Assembly (NCBI RefSeq): GCF_024198235.1
Contig: NZ_JAKCFB010000011.1
Location: 178,028-242,027, forward strand
Direction of reading: 5' to 3'
Source of the DNA: Myxococcus dinghuensis
Lineage (GTDB): Bacteria > Myxococcota > Myxococcia > Myxococcales > Myxococcaceae
DNA: 64,000 bases
In this document: positions 35,155 to 43,521 of the stretch, one piece after another
Layout: each line of letters begins with the position of its first letter
Numbering within the stretch: position 1 is the stretch's first letter
Made by a program: the position numbers and the translations under genes
The notes under the pieces: generated by a model
What the model saw: the letters and a program-made list of their open reading frames with translations, nothing else
Database searches by the model: none
What the model was told of the DNA's origin: nothing

Positions 35155-36900
35155 ATGTCCGTTCCAAGCCCCGTGGCGACCGCCGAGGCGTCCGCCGCCC
35201 CACCGCCCGCTCCCCCGCCCGCCTCCGAGCCGCCCGCGGCTTCCGCGCGCGCGGGGCTCGTCGCGCGGAGCGTGGCCGCGCTGGGGGGGCTGGGCTGGTT
35301 CCTGCTGTTCCTCGGCGGCGCGCGCGTGGTGCCTCCCTCGAACATCGAATGGATGATGCGCGACGACTGGGCGGGACACCTGTTCGGCTGGCTCTTCTAC
35401 CGCAACGCGCCCTGGGGCTGGCCGTTGACGCTCACGCCCAACCACTTCCGGCCCTACGGCACCACCGTCGCGCTCAACGACGGCAACCCGCTGTGGGCGG
35501 TGGTGCTCAAGCCCTTCGAGGGGCTGCTGTCGCCGGACTTCCAATACACCGGCCTGTGGCTGGCGCTGTGCTTCGCGCTGATGGGGTGGTTCGGCGCGCG
35601 GCTGGTGGAGTGCGTCTCGCCGCGCCCGGTGCACCAGGCGCTGGGGGGCCTGTTGTTCGCGCTGTCCCCGCCGCTCGTGGCCCGCTTCCTCCACCCCACG
35701 CTGTGCGCGCACTGGCTGGTGGTGGCGATGCTGTGGCTCGCCCTGCGCCCCCTCCCCGACCGGGACGCGGCGAAGCGCACGGTGCTCCTCGCCCTGCTCT
35801 TCAACGCGCTGGGCTCCGGCACCCACCCCTACCTCGTGGCCATGCTGGTGCCGCTGGCGCTGGCCCTCTTCACGCGGCTGGTGCTGGAGCGGCTGCTGAC
35901 GTGGTGGCAGGCGCTCGTGGCCGCCGCGGTCGTGGTGGGCGTGGACGTGCTGCTCTTCGCCGCGCTGGGCTACTTCCACGGCGCGTCGCTGGGGGCGGAG
36001 GGCTTCGGCGAGTTCGCCGCGGACCTGTCCACGCTGTTCAACTCGCAGGGCTGGTCGCGGCTGGTGCCCGGGATGCGCGCGACGTGGCGCCAGCACGAGG
36101 GCTTCGCCTTCCTGGGCGTGGGCGTCTGGGGCTTGTGGGCCGCGGGCCTGCTCGTCGCCGTGCCGTTCCTGCGCCCCCGTCGGGACATCCCGTGGCGACG
36201 CGTGCTGCCGCTCGGCGTCGTGGCGCTGGGCATGGCCGTGTACGCGCTGTCCTGGCGCGTGGCGTGGAAGACGGAGCAGGTCCTGGACGTGGGCTGGCTC
36301 TACACCTCCGTGCCCCAGCTCACCTCCGCGTTCCGCGCGTCCGGGCGCTTCATCTGGCCGCTGACGTACCTGCTGATGCTGGGCGCGGTGGGGCTGTGGC
36401 TGTGGCGCTGGCGCGCGCGCCCGTGGGTGGGCACGGCGGCGCTGGTGGTGGCGGTGGGCGCCAGCGCGGCGGACCTGCGCACGGAGAAGAGCGCCCTGTT
36501 CCTGCCCACGCACCTGCGCCGGCTCCAGGAGCCGGAGTGGGAGCGGCTGGAGGCGGGCGGCTACCGGAACCTCATGCTCTTCCCGCCCCACATCCAGTGG
36601 GTCTGTCCCTATGACGAACAGCTCGTCAACACGCTGAGCTACTTCGCCTACCGCCACCGGCTCACCTTCAACAGCGGCAACGCGTCCCGGCTGCCGCCCA
36701 CGGTGTCGGAGGACTGCCACATGACGATGCGTCCGGGCGGCGTGGACCCGGACACCGTCTACGTGGTGGCGCCCCGCGAGCTGCCCGCCTTCCTGCGCGC
36801 GGGGGCCCGCTGCGGCGTGCTGGAGGGCATGCCCGTCTGCGTGGCCGGCCAGCGCGCGGATGGCTTCGCCCAGGCCCTGGAGCAGCACCCCTTGCGATAA
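35155..36900 (+). CDS. Polytopic membrane protein, DUF6311-like
   Basis: 581 aa from the ATG at 35155. After a Pro/Ala-rich N-terminus (about 40 residues) come about 10-11 transmembrane segments up to residue 445. The first periplasmic loop carries DDWAGHLFGWLFYRNAPWGWP and LTPNHFRPYGTTVALNDGNPLW, features of the DUF6311 family, a GT-C-like fold group with conserved loop Asp residues. A soluble C-terminal domain (about 450-581) has four Cys. A lipid-linked sugar transferase role is suggested by fold class only. It is flanked by two histidine kinases, without sign of co-transcription with either. Confidence 0.7.
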   Translation: MSVPSPVATAEASAAPPPAPPPASEPPAASARAGLVARSVAALGGLGWFLLFLGGARVVPPSNIEWMMRDDWAGHLFGWLFYRNAPWGWPLTLTPNHFRPYGTTVALNDGNPLWAVVLKPFEGLLSPDFQYTGLWLALCFALMGWFGARLVECVSPRPVHQALGGLLFALSPPLVARFLHPTLCAHWLVVAMLWLALRPLPDRDAAKRTVLLALLFNALGSGTHPYLVAMLVPLALALFTRLVLERLLTWWQALVAAAVVVGVDVLLFAALGYFHGASLGAEGFGEFAADLSTLFNSQGWSRLVPGMRATWRQHEGFAFLGVGVWGLWAAGLLVAVPFLRPRRDIPWRRVLPLGVVALGMAVYALSWRVAWKTEQVLDVGWLYTSVPQLTSAFRASGRFIWPLTYLLMLGAVGLWLWRWRARPWVGTAALVVAVGASAADLRTEKSALFLPTHLRRLQEPEWERLEAGGYRNLMLFPPHIQWVCPYDEQLVNTLSYFAYRHRLTFNSGNASRLPPTVSEDCHMTMRPGGVDPDTVYVVAPRELPAFLRAGARCGVLEGMPVCVAGQRADGFAQALEQHPLR

Positions 36901-36988
36901 GACTTGCATCCTCGCGCGGACATCCGCCGGGTGGACGCGACGTAGGGATGGACACCCTTCCCCCGGGACAGGCAGCATCCAGGCCGCC

Positions 36989-38377
36989 ATGGGTCGCGAG
37001 GACATCGTCACAGCGCTGCGCCGGATTCCCCTGTTCGCCCGCCTTGGCGACGAGCAGCTCCAGTGGATGGCCAGCCATGGCCGCCAACTGAGCTTCCCCG
37101 CCGGCTCGAGGGTCGCCCTCCAGGGGGAGCCCGCGGACGGCCTGTCCGTCATCCTGGAGGGGCGCACGGTGTGGACGCGCCGCGTGGGCAACCAGGACGC
37201 GCACGCCGACACGCTGGAGGCGGGCGACGTCTTCGGAGAGGTCGTCCTCTTCCTCAACGCGCCCTACCCCACCACCGGCCATGCCCAGACGGAGGTGCGC
37301 CTGCTGCGGTTGGAGCCCGCCGCCTTCTGGGAGCTGCTGCGCCAGGCCCCCGCGCTGGGGCGCGGGCTGATGGAGGTGGCCAGCGCCCGCACGCAGCCCC
37401 AGGAGACCGTGTCCACGCAGCAGCCGCCCTCGGCCACGCCGGGGCAGATGGTCGCGGGGCTGGCCCCGGAGCTGGGCAACCCGGCGTCGTCCGCCCACCG
37501 CAGCGCCACGCGCCTGCGCGACACGCTGCGCCTGGTGTCCGCGCGCGCCATGGCCCTGGGCCAGCACGGCCTGTCCACCGCCCAGCGCAGCGCGCTGCTG
37601 GCGCTGCCCCTCGAGGCCGCCGACCGCGGCCGTGCCACCCCCGCCCTGTCCCCGCTGGAGCGCACGAAGCGCGAGGAGGACGTGGGGGCCTGGCTGGAGG
37701 TGCGCGGCATGATGGACGCGTGGGACGTGGCGCCCGCGCTGGTGGCCTCGGGCCTGGACGTGGCGTGGCTGGAGTCGGTGCAGACGCGCGTGGGCGAGGC
37801 CCTTTTGCGCGACACCCTCTCCTGGCTGGTGGCCGCGGTGAGCGGCGACGTGCTGCTGGCGGAGGTCGAGCGCGGGTCGGCCCGCGTGTCCGCGCTGGTG
37901 GAGGGCGTGAAGGCCTACAGCTTCCTCGACGCGCGCCCCACCGCCCCGCTGGACATCCACGACTGCCTGGAGCGCGCGCTGGCGGAGCTGGGCCACCGGC
38001 TGTCCGGGCACCCCATCACCGTGGAGCGTGAGTACGAGCGCTCGGTGCCTCGCGTCCAGGGAGAGGCGAGCGCGCTCGACGAGGTGCTGACGCAGCTGGT
38101 GCTCAACGCGCTGGAGTCGCTGGGTGAGCGCGGCGGGACGCTGCGGCTGCGCACGTGGGCGGAGGACCAGCGCGTGGTGGTGGAGTTCGCGGACGACGGC
38201 CCGGGCATCCCCCGCGACCTGATGCCGCGCATCTTCGAGCCCTTCTTCAGCACCCGCCCCCAGGCGGCGGGGCTGGGGTTGGACATCAGCCGCCGCATCG
38301 TCGAGCGTCATGGCGGCGACATCCGCGTCCTCTCCGAGCCCGGGCGCACCCGGGTCCAGGTGCGATTGCCCGCCTGA
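36989..38377 (+). CDS. cNMP-binding-domain histidine kinase homologue with Pro at the phospho-histidine site
   Basis: 462 aa from the ATG at 36989. A cNMP-binding domain covers 10-125 (VILEGRTVWTRRV, AGDVFGEVVLFL). The H-box reads AGLAPELGNPASS, so Pro160 (CCG, 37466-37468) stands where its two relatives in this window have His. The following helical insert (REEDVGAWLEVRGMMDAWDVAPALVASGL) and the ATPase domain (QLVLNALES, DDGPGIPRDLMPRIFEPFFSTRP, GLGLDISRRIV) are kept. It cannot autophosphorylate in the usual way. It may bind ATP, heterodimerise with a related kinase or act as a switch. One nearby residue, His170, is not in a canonical position. Confidence 0.85.
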   Translation: MGREDIVTALRRIPLFARLGDEQLQWMASHGRQLSFPAGSRVALQGEPADGLSVILEGRTVWTRRVGNQDAHADTLEAGDVFGEVVLFLNAPYPTTGHAQTEVRLLRLEPAAFWELLRQAPALGRGLMEVASARTQPQETVSTQQPPSATPGQMVAGLAPELGNPASSAHRSATRLRDTLRLVSARAMALGQHGLSTAQRSALLALPLEAADRGRATPALSPLERTKREEDVGAWLEVRGMMDAWDVAPALVASGLDVAWLESVQTRVGEALLRDTLSWLVAAVSGDVLLAEVERGSARVSALVEGVKAYSFLDARPTAPLDIHDCLERALAELGHRLSGHPITVEREYERSVPRVQGEASALDEVLTQLVLNALESLGERGGTLRLRTWAEDQRVVVEFADDGPGIPRDLMPRIFEPFFSTRPQAAGLGLDISRRIVERHGGDIRVLSEPGRTRVQVRLPA

Positions 38378-38501
38378 GTGGACGACACGGATGTCCGGCG
38401 CCTCACGCCCGCGGCATCCACCGTCGGACGGAAGGGCCGCGTCGTGCGTCGCCTCGTGCACGTCGCCCGGGGGTCCCCTAGGCCGCGAGCGACGGGTGCG
38501 G

Positions 38502-38532
38502 GTGGAGTGGAGGTCCTCGAAAGGAACTCCAC
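38502..38532 (+). promoter_or_regulatory. Hairpin covering a ribosome binding site
   Basis: GTGGAGT (38502-38508) pairs with ACTCCAC (38526-38532), and inside it TCCT (38514-38517) pairs with AGGA (38522-38525) across a CGAA loop, giving 11 bp with a 5-nt bulge (GGAGG). The stem ends one base before the ATG at 38533 and buries the AGGA Shine-Dalgarno. This could make translation of the downstream gene conditional. Confidence 0.45.
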
Positions 38533-39030
38533 ATGCCCGGCGAAATCCAGGGGGCCTGGTTCAAGGCCATCATCGGCTCGATGACGGCCGCGTCGTCCCG
38601 CTTCCCCAACCACCAACGCACCATCAACACCATGCGCGACGACCAGTGGTACGCGTGGGACGACTACGTGCACATGCTGGAGGAGCTGCACGCGGCGCTG
38701 GGGGACCGCGCGGTGGAGGCCATCGCCCAGCGCTCGGCGATGCGCACCCTGCCGCTGGCGCGCACCATGGGCTTCGACTCCGTGGAGAAGGTGTTCGGGG
38801 ACTTCGGCGCGCTGCTGCGCGCGCTGGTGCGCGGCCTGCCCGAGACGGAGCACGCCCGCACCGTCGCCTTCATGCCGCTGGCCGCGGAGGTGGAGAGCCA
38901 CTCGCGCCTGCCCGCCTCGCTCCTGCTGGGCACCTTCCGCGGCTTCCTCATGGGCTTCGGTAAAATCGTCACCGAGGCGAAGGTCACCAGCCGGCACGGC
39001 GTCCATCGCTTCTCGCTCAAGTGGATGTGA
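38533..39030 (+). CDS. Unknown 165-aa cytosolic protein
   Basis: I do not recognise the family. It has no signal or membrane segment. The sequence is mainly helical with an early aromatic patch (MRDDQWYAWDDYVHMLEEL), a middle stretch AMRTLPLARTMGFDSVEKVFGDFGALLRALVRG, and a C-terminal part with LLGTFRGFLMGFGKIVTEAKV and a basic end. That general organisation resembles small regulatory alpha-helical bundles. Its start codon is preceded by an RNA hairpin that hides the ribosome site. It is flanked by a kinase gene upstream and a VOC gene downstream, each with its own signals. Confidence 0.65.
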   Translation: MPGEIQGAWFKAIIGSMTAASSRFPNHQRTINTMRDDQWYAWDDYVHMLEELHAALGDRAVEAIAQRSAMRTLPLARTMGFDSVEKVFGDFGALLRALVRGLPETEHARTVAFMPLAAEVESHSRLPASLLLGTFRGFLMGFGKIVTEAKVTSRHGVHRFSLKWM

Positions 39031-39067
39031 GCCCGCGGCGCCAAGGCGCGCCCGAGGTGGCGGCGGA

Positions 39068-39091
39068 CCGTGCGCCGTGTCGCGCGCACGG
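39068..39091 (+). terminator. 8-bp GC hairpin after the 165-aa gene
   Basis: CCGTGCGC (39068-39075), 8-nt loop, GCGCACGG (39084-39091), about 40 nt after the stop. There is no T-tract. Confidence 0.4.
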
Positions 39092-39210
39092 GGCCCTGGG
39101 AGGCGAGCCTCGCGGCGGGTGCTGGCACGACGGGTCGGGTGAATAGCTTCGAGGCAGCCAGGACCCAGGAGGGACCTCCGGGCCGAGGCTTTTCCCGAAG
39201 GAGCGCCCGC

Positions 39211-39981
39211 ATGCCCACCATCGAGAAGCACGAGGTCGGAACGCCGACCTGGATGGACCTGATGACGCTGGACCTGGAGAAGGCCCGCACGTTCTACGGC
39301 GCGCTCTTCGGTTGGACGTTCGACATCGGCCCGAAGGAGGCGGACGGCTACACCCTCTGCAAGCTCGGGGGCCGGACCGTCGCGGGGCTGGGGATGAAGC
39401 CCCCGGACCAGCCGAGGTTCGCGGTGTGGAACCTCTACTTCGAGGTGGACGACGTGGACGCGGCCTGCGCCCGCGTGGAGAAGCTCGGAGGCAAGGTGGT
39501 GATGAAGCCCCGGGACGTGCCGGACTCGCACCGCATCGCCTTCTGCGTGGACCCCACGGGCGCCACCTTCGGCCTGTGGCAGTCGCGCCAGCACACGGGC
39601 GCGCAGGTGGTGGCGGAGCCCGGCGCCATGGTGTGGCACGAGGTGCTCACCCGCGACGCGCCGCGCGACAAGGCCTTCTACACGAAGCTGCTCGGCCTCC
39701 AGGAGTCGAAGCTGGAGGACATGGACTACTGGGCGCTGAACAAGGGCCGGGACGTGGTCGCCGGGGTGATGCAGATGGGCGACGCGTGGTCCCGGGACGT
39801 GCCGCCCAACTGGATGAACTACTTCGCCGTGGAGGACACGGACGCCACGGCCCGGCGCGTCGCGGAGCTGGGGGGCGCGGTGAAGCAGGCGCCCGTGGAC
39901 TCGCCCTACGGGCGCTTCGCCGTGGTGAGCGACTCGCAGGGCGGGGTCTTCACCATCGTCAAGCCGACCAGGCCCTCCTGA
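39211..39981 (+). CDS. Double-domain VOC (glyoxalase/dioxygenase superfamily) protein
   Basis: 256 aa from the ATG at 39211 (GAAGGAG before it). Two VOC modules lie at about 10-120 and 137-255. Each has a W-x-D/E-x-x-T or WHEVLTRD opening, a YGALFGW or YTKLLGL turn and a closing D(P)TGATFGLWQ or DSQGGVFTIV strand. Residues that could bind metal (His187-type WHEV in the second half) are partly conserved. The arrangement is like the 27-kDa antigen Cfp30B-type VOC proteins. Substrate unknown; methylglyoxal, antibiotic or aromatic ligands are all possible for the superfamily. Confidence 0.82.
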   Translation: MPTIEKHEVGTPTWMDLMTLDLEKARTFYGALFGWTFDIGPKEADGYTLCKLGGRTVAGLGMKPPDQPRFAVWNLYFEVDDVDAACARVEKLGGKVVMKPRDVPDSHRIAFCVDPTGATFGLWQSRQHTGAQVVAEPGAMVWHEVLTRDAPRDKAFYTKLLGLQESKLEDMDYWALNKGRDVVAGVMQMGDAWSRDVPPNWMNYFAVEDTDATARRVAELGGAVKQAPVDSPYGRFAVVSDSQGGVFTIVKPTRPS

Positions 39982-40043
39982 GGCCCCCGGGTCGGGGAGC
40001 CTCCATTTTCGCCGGAGGAGGCGCCCACTAAAGTGCCGGGAGA

Positions 40044-41609
40044 ATGTCGTCCGCTCCTCCCATCGGCCCGCGCACCTCCCGTCCCGTCGAACCCTGGCTC
40101 GAGGAGCTCGACCTCCTCGTGCGGGCCCGCTACCCGCTGCTGTACCTGCTGACGTGGGAGGAGCACCGGGTGGACGCGGTGCTCGCGGAGCTGGCGCGCG
40201 CGCACGGCAAGGCGCTGTTCCACTGGTCCATCACCAAGGGCCTGCGCCACGTGGGCAACACGCGCGGGCCGGTGCTGCCGGAGGACACCCGCAACCCGAT
40301 GGACGCGCTCTCCGCCATCGAGAAGCTGGGCGAGCCCGCGCTGGTGGTGCTCAAGGACTTCCATCCGTACCTGGAGGAGAAGCACGTGGTGCGGGGGCTG
40401 CGGGAGCTGTCGCACGCCCTCAAGAGCACCTTCACCACCCTCGTCCTCCTGTCGCCCTCGCTGAACATCCCCGTGGAGCTGGAGAAGGAGGTGTCCGTCA
40501 TCGACGTGCCCATGCCCGGGTACGGCGACCTGATGAGCCTCCTGAAGGAGATCGTCGCGGTGGTGCGCCGCACCAACAAGGCCACCATCGAGCTGACGCG
40601 CGAGCACGCGGACCAGCTCATCAAGGCGGCGCTGGGGCTCACGCTGGCGGAGGCGGAGAACGCCTTCGCCAAGGCCATCGCGCATGACGGCAAGCTGGGC
40701 CCGGAGGACATCAAGCGCGTCCAGGACGAGAAGCGCCAGGTCATCCGCAAGAGCGGCCTGCTGGAGTACTACCCTCCCGAGGAGACGCTGGGGAACGTGG
40801 GCGGCCTGGAGCACCTCAAGGGCTGGCTGTCCCAGCGCACCGCCGCCTTCGGGGAGCGGGCGCGCCAGTTCGGCCTGCCGGAGCCCCGGGGCCTGCTCCT
40901 CCTGGGCGTGCAGGGCTGTGGCAAGAGCCTCACCGCCAAGGCGGTCTCCGCGCACTGGAGCCTGCCGCTCCTGCGGCTGGACATGGGGCGCATCTTCAGC
41001 GGGCTGGTGGGCTCGTCCGAGGAGAACCTGCGCAAGGCCATCCGCGTGGCGGAGGGCGTGGCGCCGGTGGTGCTGTGGGTGGATGAAATCGAGAAGGGCC
41101 TGTCCGGCATGGGCTCGTCGGGCACGGTGGACGGTGGCGTGAGCGCGCGCGTCTTCGGCACGCTGCTCACCTGGCTCCAGGAGAAGTCGGCGCCGGTGTT
41201 CGTGGTGGCCACGGCCAACCGCATCGACGGGCTGCCGCCGGAGCTGCTGCGCAAGGGCCGCTTCGACGACATCTTCTTCATCGACCTGCCCGCGCACGCC
41301 GAGCGCCAGGACATCTTCTCCATCCACCTGCGCCGCCGGAAGCGGGAGCCCGCGCACTTCGACCTGGCGGAGCTGGCCACGCTGACGGAGGGCTTCAGCG
41401 GCTCCGAAATCGAGCAGGCGGTGGTGGCCGGCCTCTACGAGGCGTTCTCGGAGAGCACGGAGCTGGCGCAGCGGCACCTGACGCGCACCATCCAGGACAC
41501 CTTCCCGCTGTCGGTGACGATGAAGGACGAGATTCGCCGGGCCCGCGAATGGGCCCGGGGCCGCACGCGCCCGGCCTCCGCGAGCGCGCCGTCCGGGGGG
41601 ACGCCATGA
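40044..41609 (+). CDS. AAA+ ATPase of the Ycf46 type
   Basis: 521 aa. The N-terminal domain (15-230) opens [23 protein letters not shown] and contains KDFHPYL and VPMPGYGDL, as in cyanobacterial/plastid Ycf46. A single AAA module follows: Walker A GVQGCGKS (288-295), Walker [11 protein letters not shown] (342-351), sensor-1 ATANR and an arginine-finger region RKGRFDD. No protease domain is present, so it is a remodelling ATPase. Ycf46 has been linked to inorganic-carbon use and stress in cyanobacteria; the role here is unknown. The stop overlaps the next gene (ATGA), a membrane zinc-ribbon protein that may recruit it to the membrane. Confidence 0.85.
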   Translation: MSSAPPIGPRTSRPVEPWLEELDLLVRARYPLLYLLTWEEHRVDAVLAELARAHGKALFHWSITKGLRHVGNTRGPVLPEDTRNPMDALSAIEKLGEPALVVLKDFHPYLEEKHVVRGLRELSHALKSTFTTLVLLSPSLNIPVELEKEVSVIDVPMPGYGDLMSLLKEIVAVVRRTNKATIELTREHADQLIKAALGLTLAEAENAFAKAIAHDGKLGPEDIKRVQDEKRQVIRKSGLLEYYPPEETLGNVGGLEHLKGWLSQRTAAFGERARQFGLPEPRGLLLLGVQGCGKSLTAKAVSAHWSLPLLRLDMGRIFSGLVGSSEENLRKAIRVAEGVAPVVLWVDEIEKGLSGMGSSGTVDGGVSARVFGTLLTWLQEKSAPVFVVATANRIDGLPPELLRKGRFDDIFFIDLPAHAERQDIFSIHLRRRKREPAHFDLAELATLTEGFSGSEIEQAVVAGLYEAFSESTELAQRHLTRTIQDTFPLSVTMKDEIRRAREWARGRTRPASASAPSGGTP

Positions 41610-42304
41610 GCAACCGACTCTCTCGCTTCCTCCACCTGGAGAAGGACCGGGGTGGGCGGGGGAAGCAGGAGCCCACGTCGCGGCTCCAGGGCCCGGAGCG
41701 CTTCGAGGCCCACGCGGAGCGCCGCGACCTGCCGCCCTCGGAGGTCCCCGAGGCCCACCTGGAGCGCTTCAAGGCCCAGCCCCCCGTGGCGCTCGAGCCC
41801 CCGCCGGAGCCCTCGGAGGACGACACGCCCTTCCCGCGCTGCGTGGTGTGCGAGTCGGAGAACGGCCGCTTCGCGGAGCGCTGCCAGCAGTGCGGCGCGG
41901 ACCTGGGCACCCCGCAGCAGCACGCGTACAACGAAGGACTCCGGCGAACCCGTCGCGAGGAGCGCGCGCGGCGGGAGACGGAGCACACGGACCACCTCGA
42001 GCAGTTGGAGACCCAGCGCGACGAGGACGCCGAGCGCTACGCCGTGTTGATGCGCAAGCTGCGCGAGGAGGAGGGCCGCGGGAGCTTCTGGACGACGCGC
42101 AAGAGGCCCCACCGCGCCTGGACCCGCATCCTGCTCGGGCGCATCCCCTACCGCCCCCTGCGGTGGCTGCTGGTGGCCCTCTGGTTCGGCGTGGCGCTGC
42201 GGCTGTTCCTGTTCGAGATGGGGCGCACGCGCATGCTGGGCGTGTTCATGGCCTTCGTCTTCGTCGTGTACTGCATCCCGGGCGAGGAGGACCGCCGGCC
42301 CTGA
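41606..42304 (+). CDS. Zinc-ribbon membrane protein coupled to the Ycf46-like ATPase
   Basis: 232 aa in ATGA overlap with the ATPase gene. It has a charged N-terminus, then a zinc ribbon with Cys79-x2-Cys82 and Cys93-x2-Cys96 (CVVC ... CQQC), a long Arg/Glu-rich helix (about 105-155, likely coiled coil) and two hydrophobic segments at the C-terminus (LLVALWFGVALRLFLF and GVFMAFVFVVYCI). The probable topology is cytosolic N-terminus with the two helices in the inner membrane. It may be the partner or membrane adaptor of the ATPase (inferred from coupling). Convergent with larC across 39 bp. Confidence 0.75.
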   Translation: MSNRLSRFLHLEKDRGGRGKQEPTSRLQGPERFEAHAERRDLPPSEVPEAHLERFKAQPPVALEPPPEPSEDDTPFPRCVVCESENGRFAERCQQCGADLGTPQQHAYNEGLRRTRREERARRETEHTDHLEQLETQRDEDAERYAVLMRKLREEEGRGSFWTTRKRPHRAWTRILLGRIPYRPLRWLLVALWFGVALRLFLFEMGRTRMLGVFMAFVFVVYCIPGEEDRRP

Positions 42305-42343
42305 GGCCCCGCCCGGGAGCGACCGCGCGCGGCGGCTCCGTCA

Positions 42344-43516
42344 TCAGGAGGGCAGGCCGAGCGCCACCAGCGCGGCCGCCATCACCTGCTTCACCGGCAC
42401 CCCCGCGGCCTCCGCGACGAGGCGGCAGTCCTCGAACTCCGGATGAGCGTTGAGGACGGCGCCGTCGCGCAGGCCCCGCTTCACGCGCACGCGGCCCCAG
42501 GGCGTCTCCACCTGCACCCAGTCGCGCTCCAGCGCCTGACGCTCCACGCGGTGGTAGCGCACGCCGAGCGTGGTGGACTCGCGCAGCAGCAGGTCCACCA
42601 CCGACTCGCGCCCGCTCCCCTCCACCAGCGCGCTGAGCACGTGGCCCGGCCGGCTCTTCTTCATGACCACGGGCGACACCCACGCGTCCAGCGCGCCCAC
42701 CGTGAACAGCCGCTCCAGCAGGTGCCCCAGAAGCTGCGGCGTGGCGTCGTCCAGGTTCGCCTCCACCACCCACAGCCCCTCCGCGCGCGGCGTCTCCACG
42801 CGCCCCAGCGACGCGCGCAGCACGTTGGGCCGGTCCTTGAAGTCCTTCGTACCCACGCCGTAGCCGACCTTCTCGATGATGAAGTCCGGCGGGTGGCCGA
42901 TGCGCGTGAGCACCTTCAACAGCGCCGCGCCGGTGGGCGTCGTCAGCTCGCCCACGCCCTCGAAGCGCACGGGCACGTCGCGCAGCAGCTCCATCGTCGC
43001 GGGCACCGGGATGGGCATGCTCCCGTGCGCCACGCGGATGGTCCCGCTGCCCAGCGGCGGCGGGGCGGCGTGGACCTCCGGGTCCCCCAGCAGCTCGAGC
43101 ACCACCGCCGCGCCGCAGATGTCCACGATGGAGTCCACCGCGCCCACCTCGTGGAAGTGGATGTCGTCGATGGAGACGCCGTGCACCTTCGCCTCCGCCT
43201 CGCCGATGGCGCGGAACACCGCGAGCGCGCGCTCCTTCGCCCGGGGCGGCAGCGTGGGCGCAGCCTCGATGAGCCGGCGGATGTCCGCGTAGGCCCGGTG
43301 CGGGTGCGCCTCGCGCGCGTCCAGCACCACGTCCAGGTGCGTGCCGCTGATGGCGTGGCGCACCGCGCGGCTCACCGCCAGCTTCCAGCCCGGCACCTCC
43401 AGCCCGCGCAGCGCCGCCTCGAGGTCCGCGGGCGCGAGCCCCAGGTCGATGCCCGCCGCCAGGAACATGTCCCCGGCGATGCCGCCCACCGGCTCCAGGT
43501 AGAGGATGCGTCGCAT
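42344..43516 (-). CDS. larC: Nickel-pincer cofactor biosynthesis protein LarC
   Basis: 390 aa from the ATG at 43516. It has the LarC motifs LEPVGGIAGDMFLAA at the N-terminus (the family usually has D where E8 is) and DIHFHEVGAVDSIVDI at 118-133, and a C-terminal ferredoxin-like part (VEANLDDATPQLLGHLLERL). LarC inserts nickel into the dithiocarboxylated nicotinate made by LarB and LarE, using CTP. In some lactobacilli larC is split by a frameshift; here it is one frame. It begins 5 bp after larB. LarE and the LarA racemase are not in the window, so they must be elsewhere if the pathway is complete. Confidence 0.9.
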   Translation of the reverse strand: MRRILYLEPVGGIAGDMFLAAGIDLGLAPADLEAALRGLEVPGWKLAVSRAVRHAISGTHLDVVLDAREAHPHRAYADIRRLIEAAPTLPPRAKERALAVFRAIGEAEAKVHGVSIDDIHFHEVGAVDSIVDICGAAVVLELLGDPEVHAAPPPLGSGTIRVAHGSMPIPVPATMELLRDVPVRFEGVGELTTPTGAALLKVLTRIGHPPDFIIEKVGYGVGTKDFKDRPNVLRASLGRVETPRAEGLWVVEANLDDATPQLLGHLLERLFTVGALDAWVSPVVMKKSRPGHVLSALVEGSGRESVVDLLLRESTTLGVRYHRVERQALERDWVQVETPWGRVRVKRGLRDGAVLNAHPEFEDCRLVAEAAGVPVKQVMAAALVALGLPS

Positions 43517-43521
43517 GCCGC

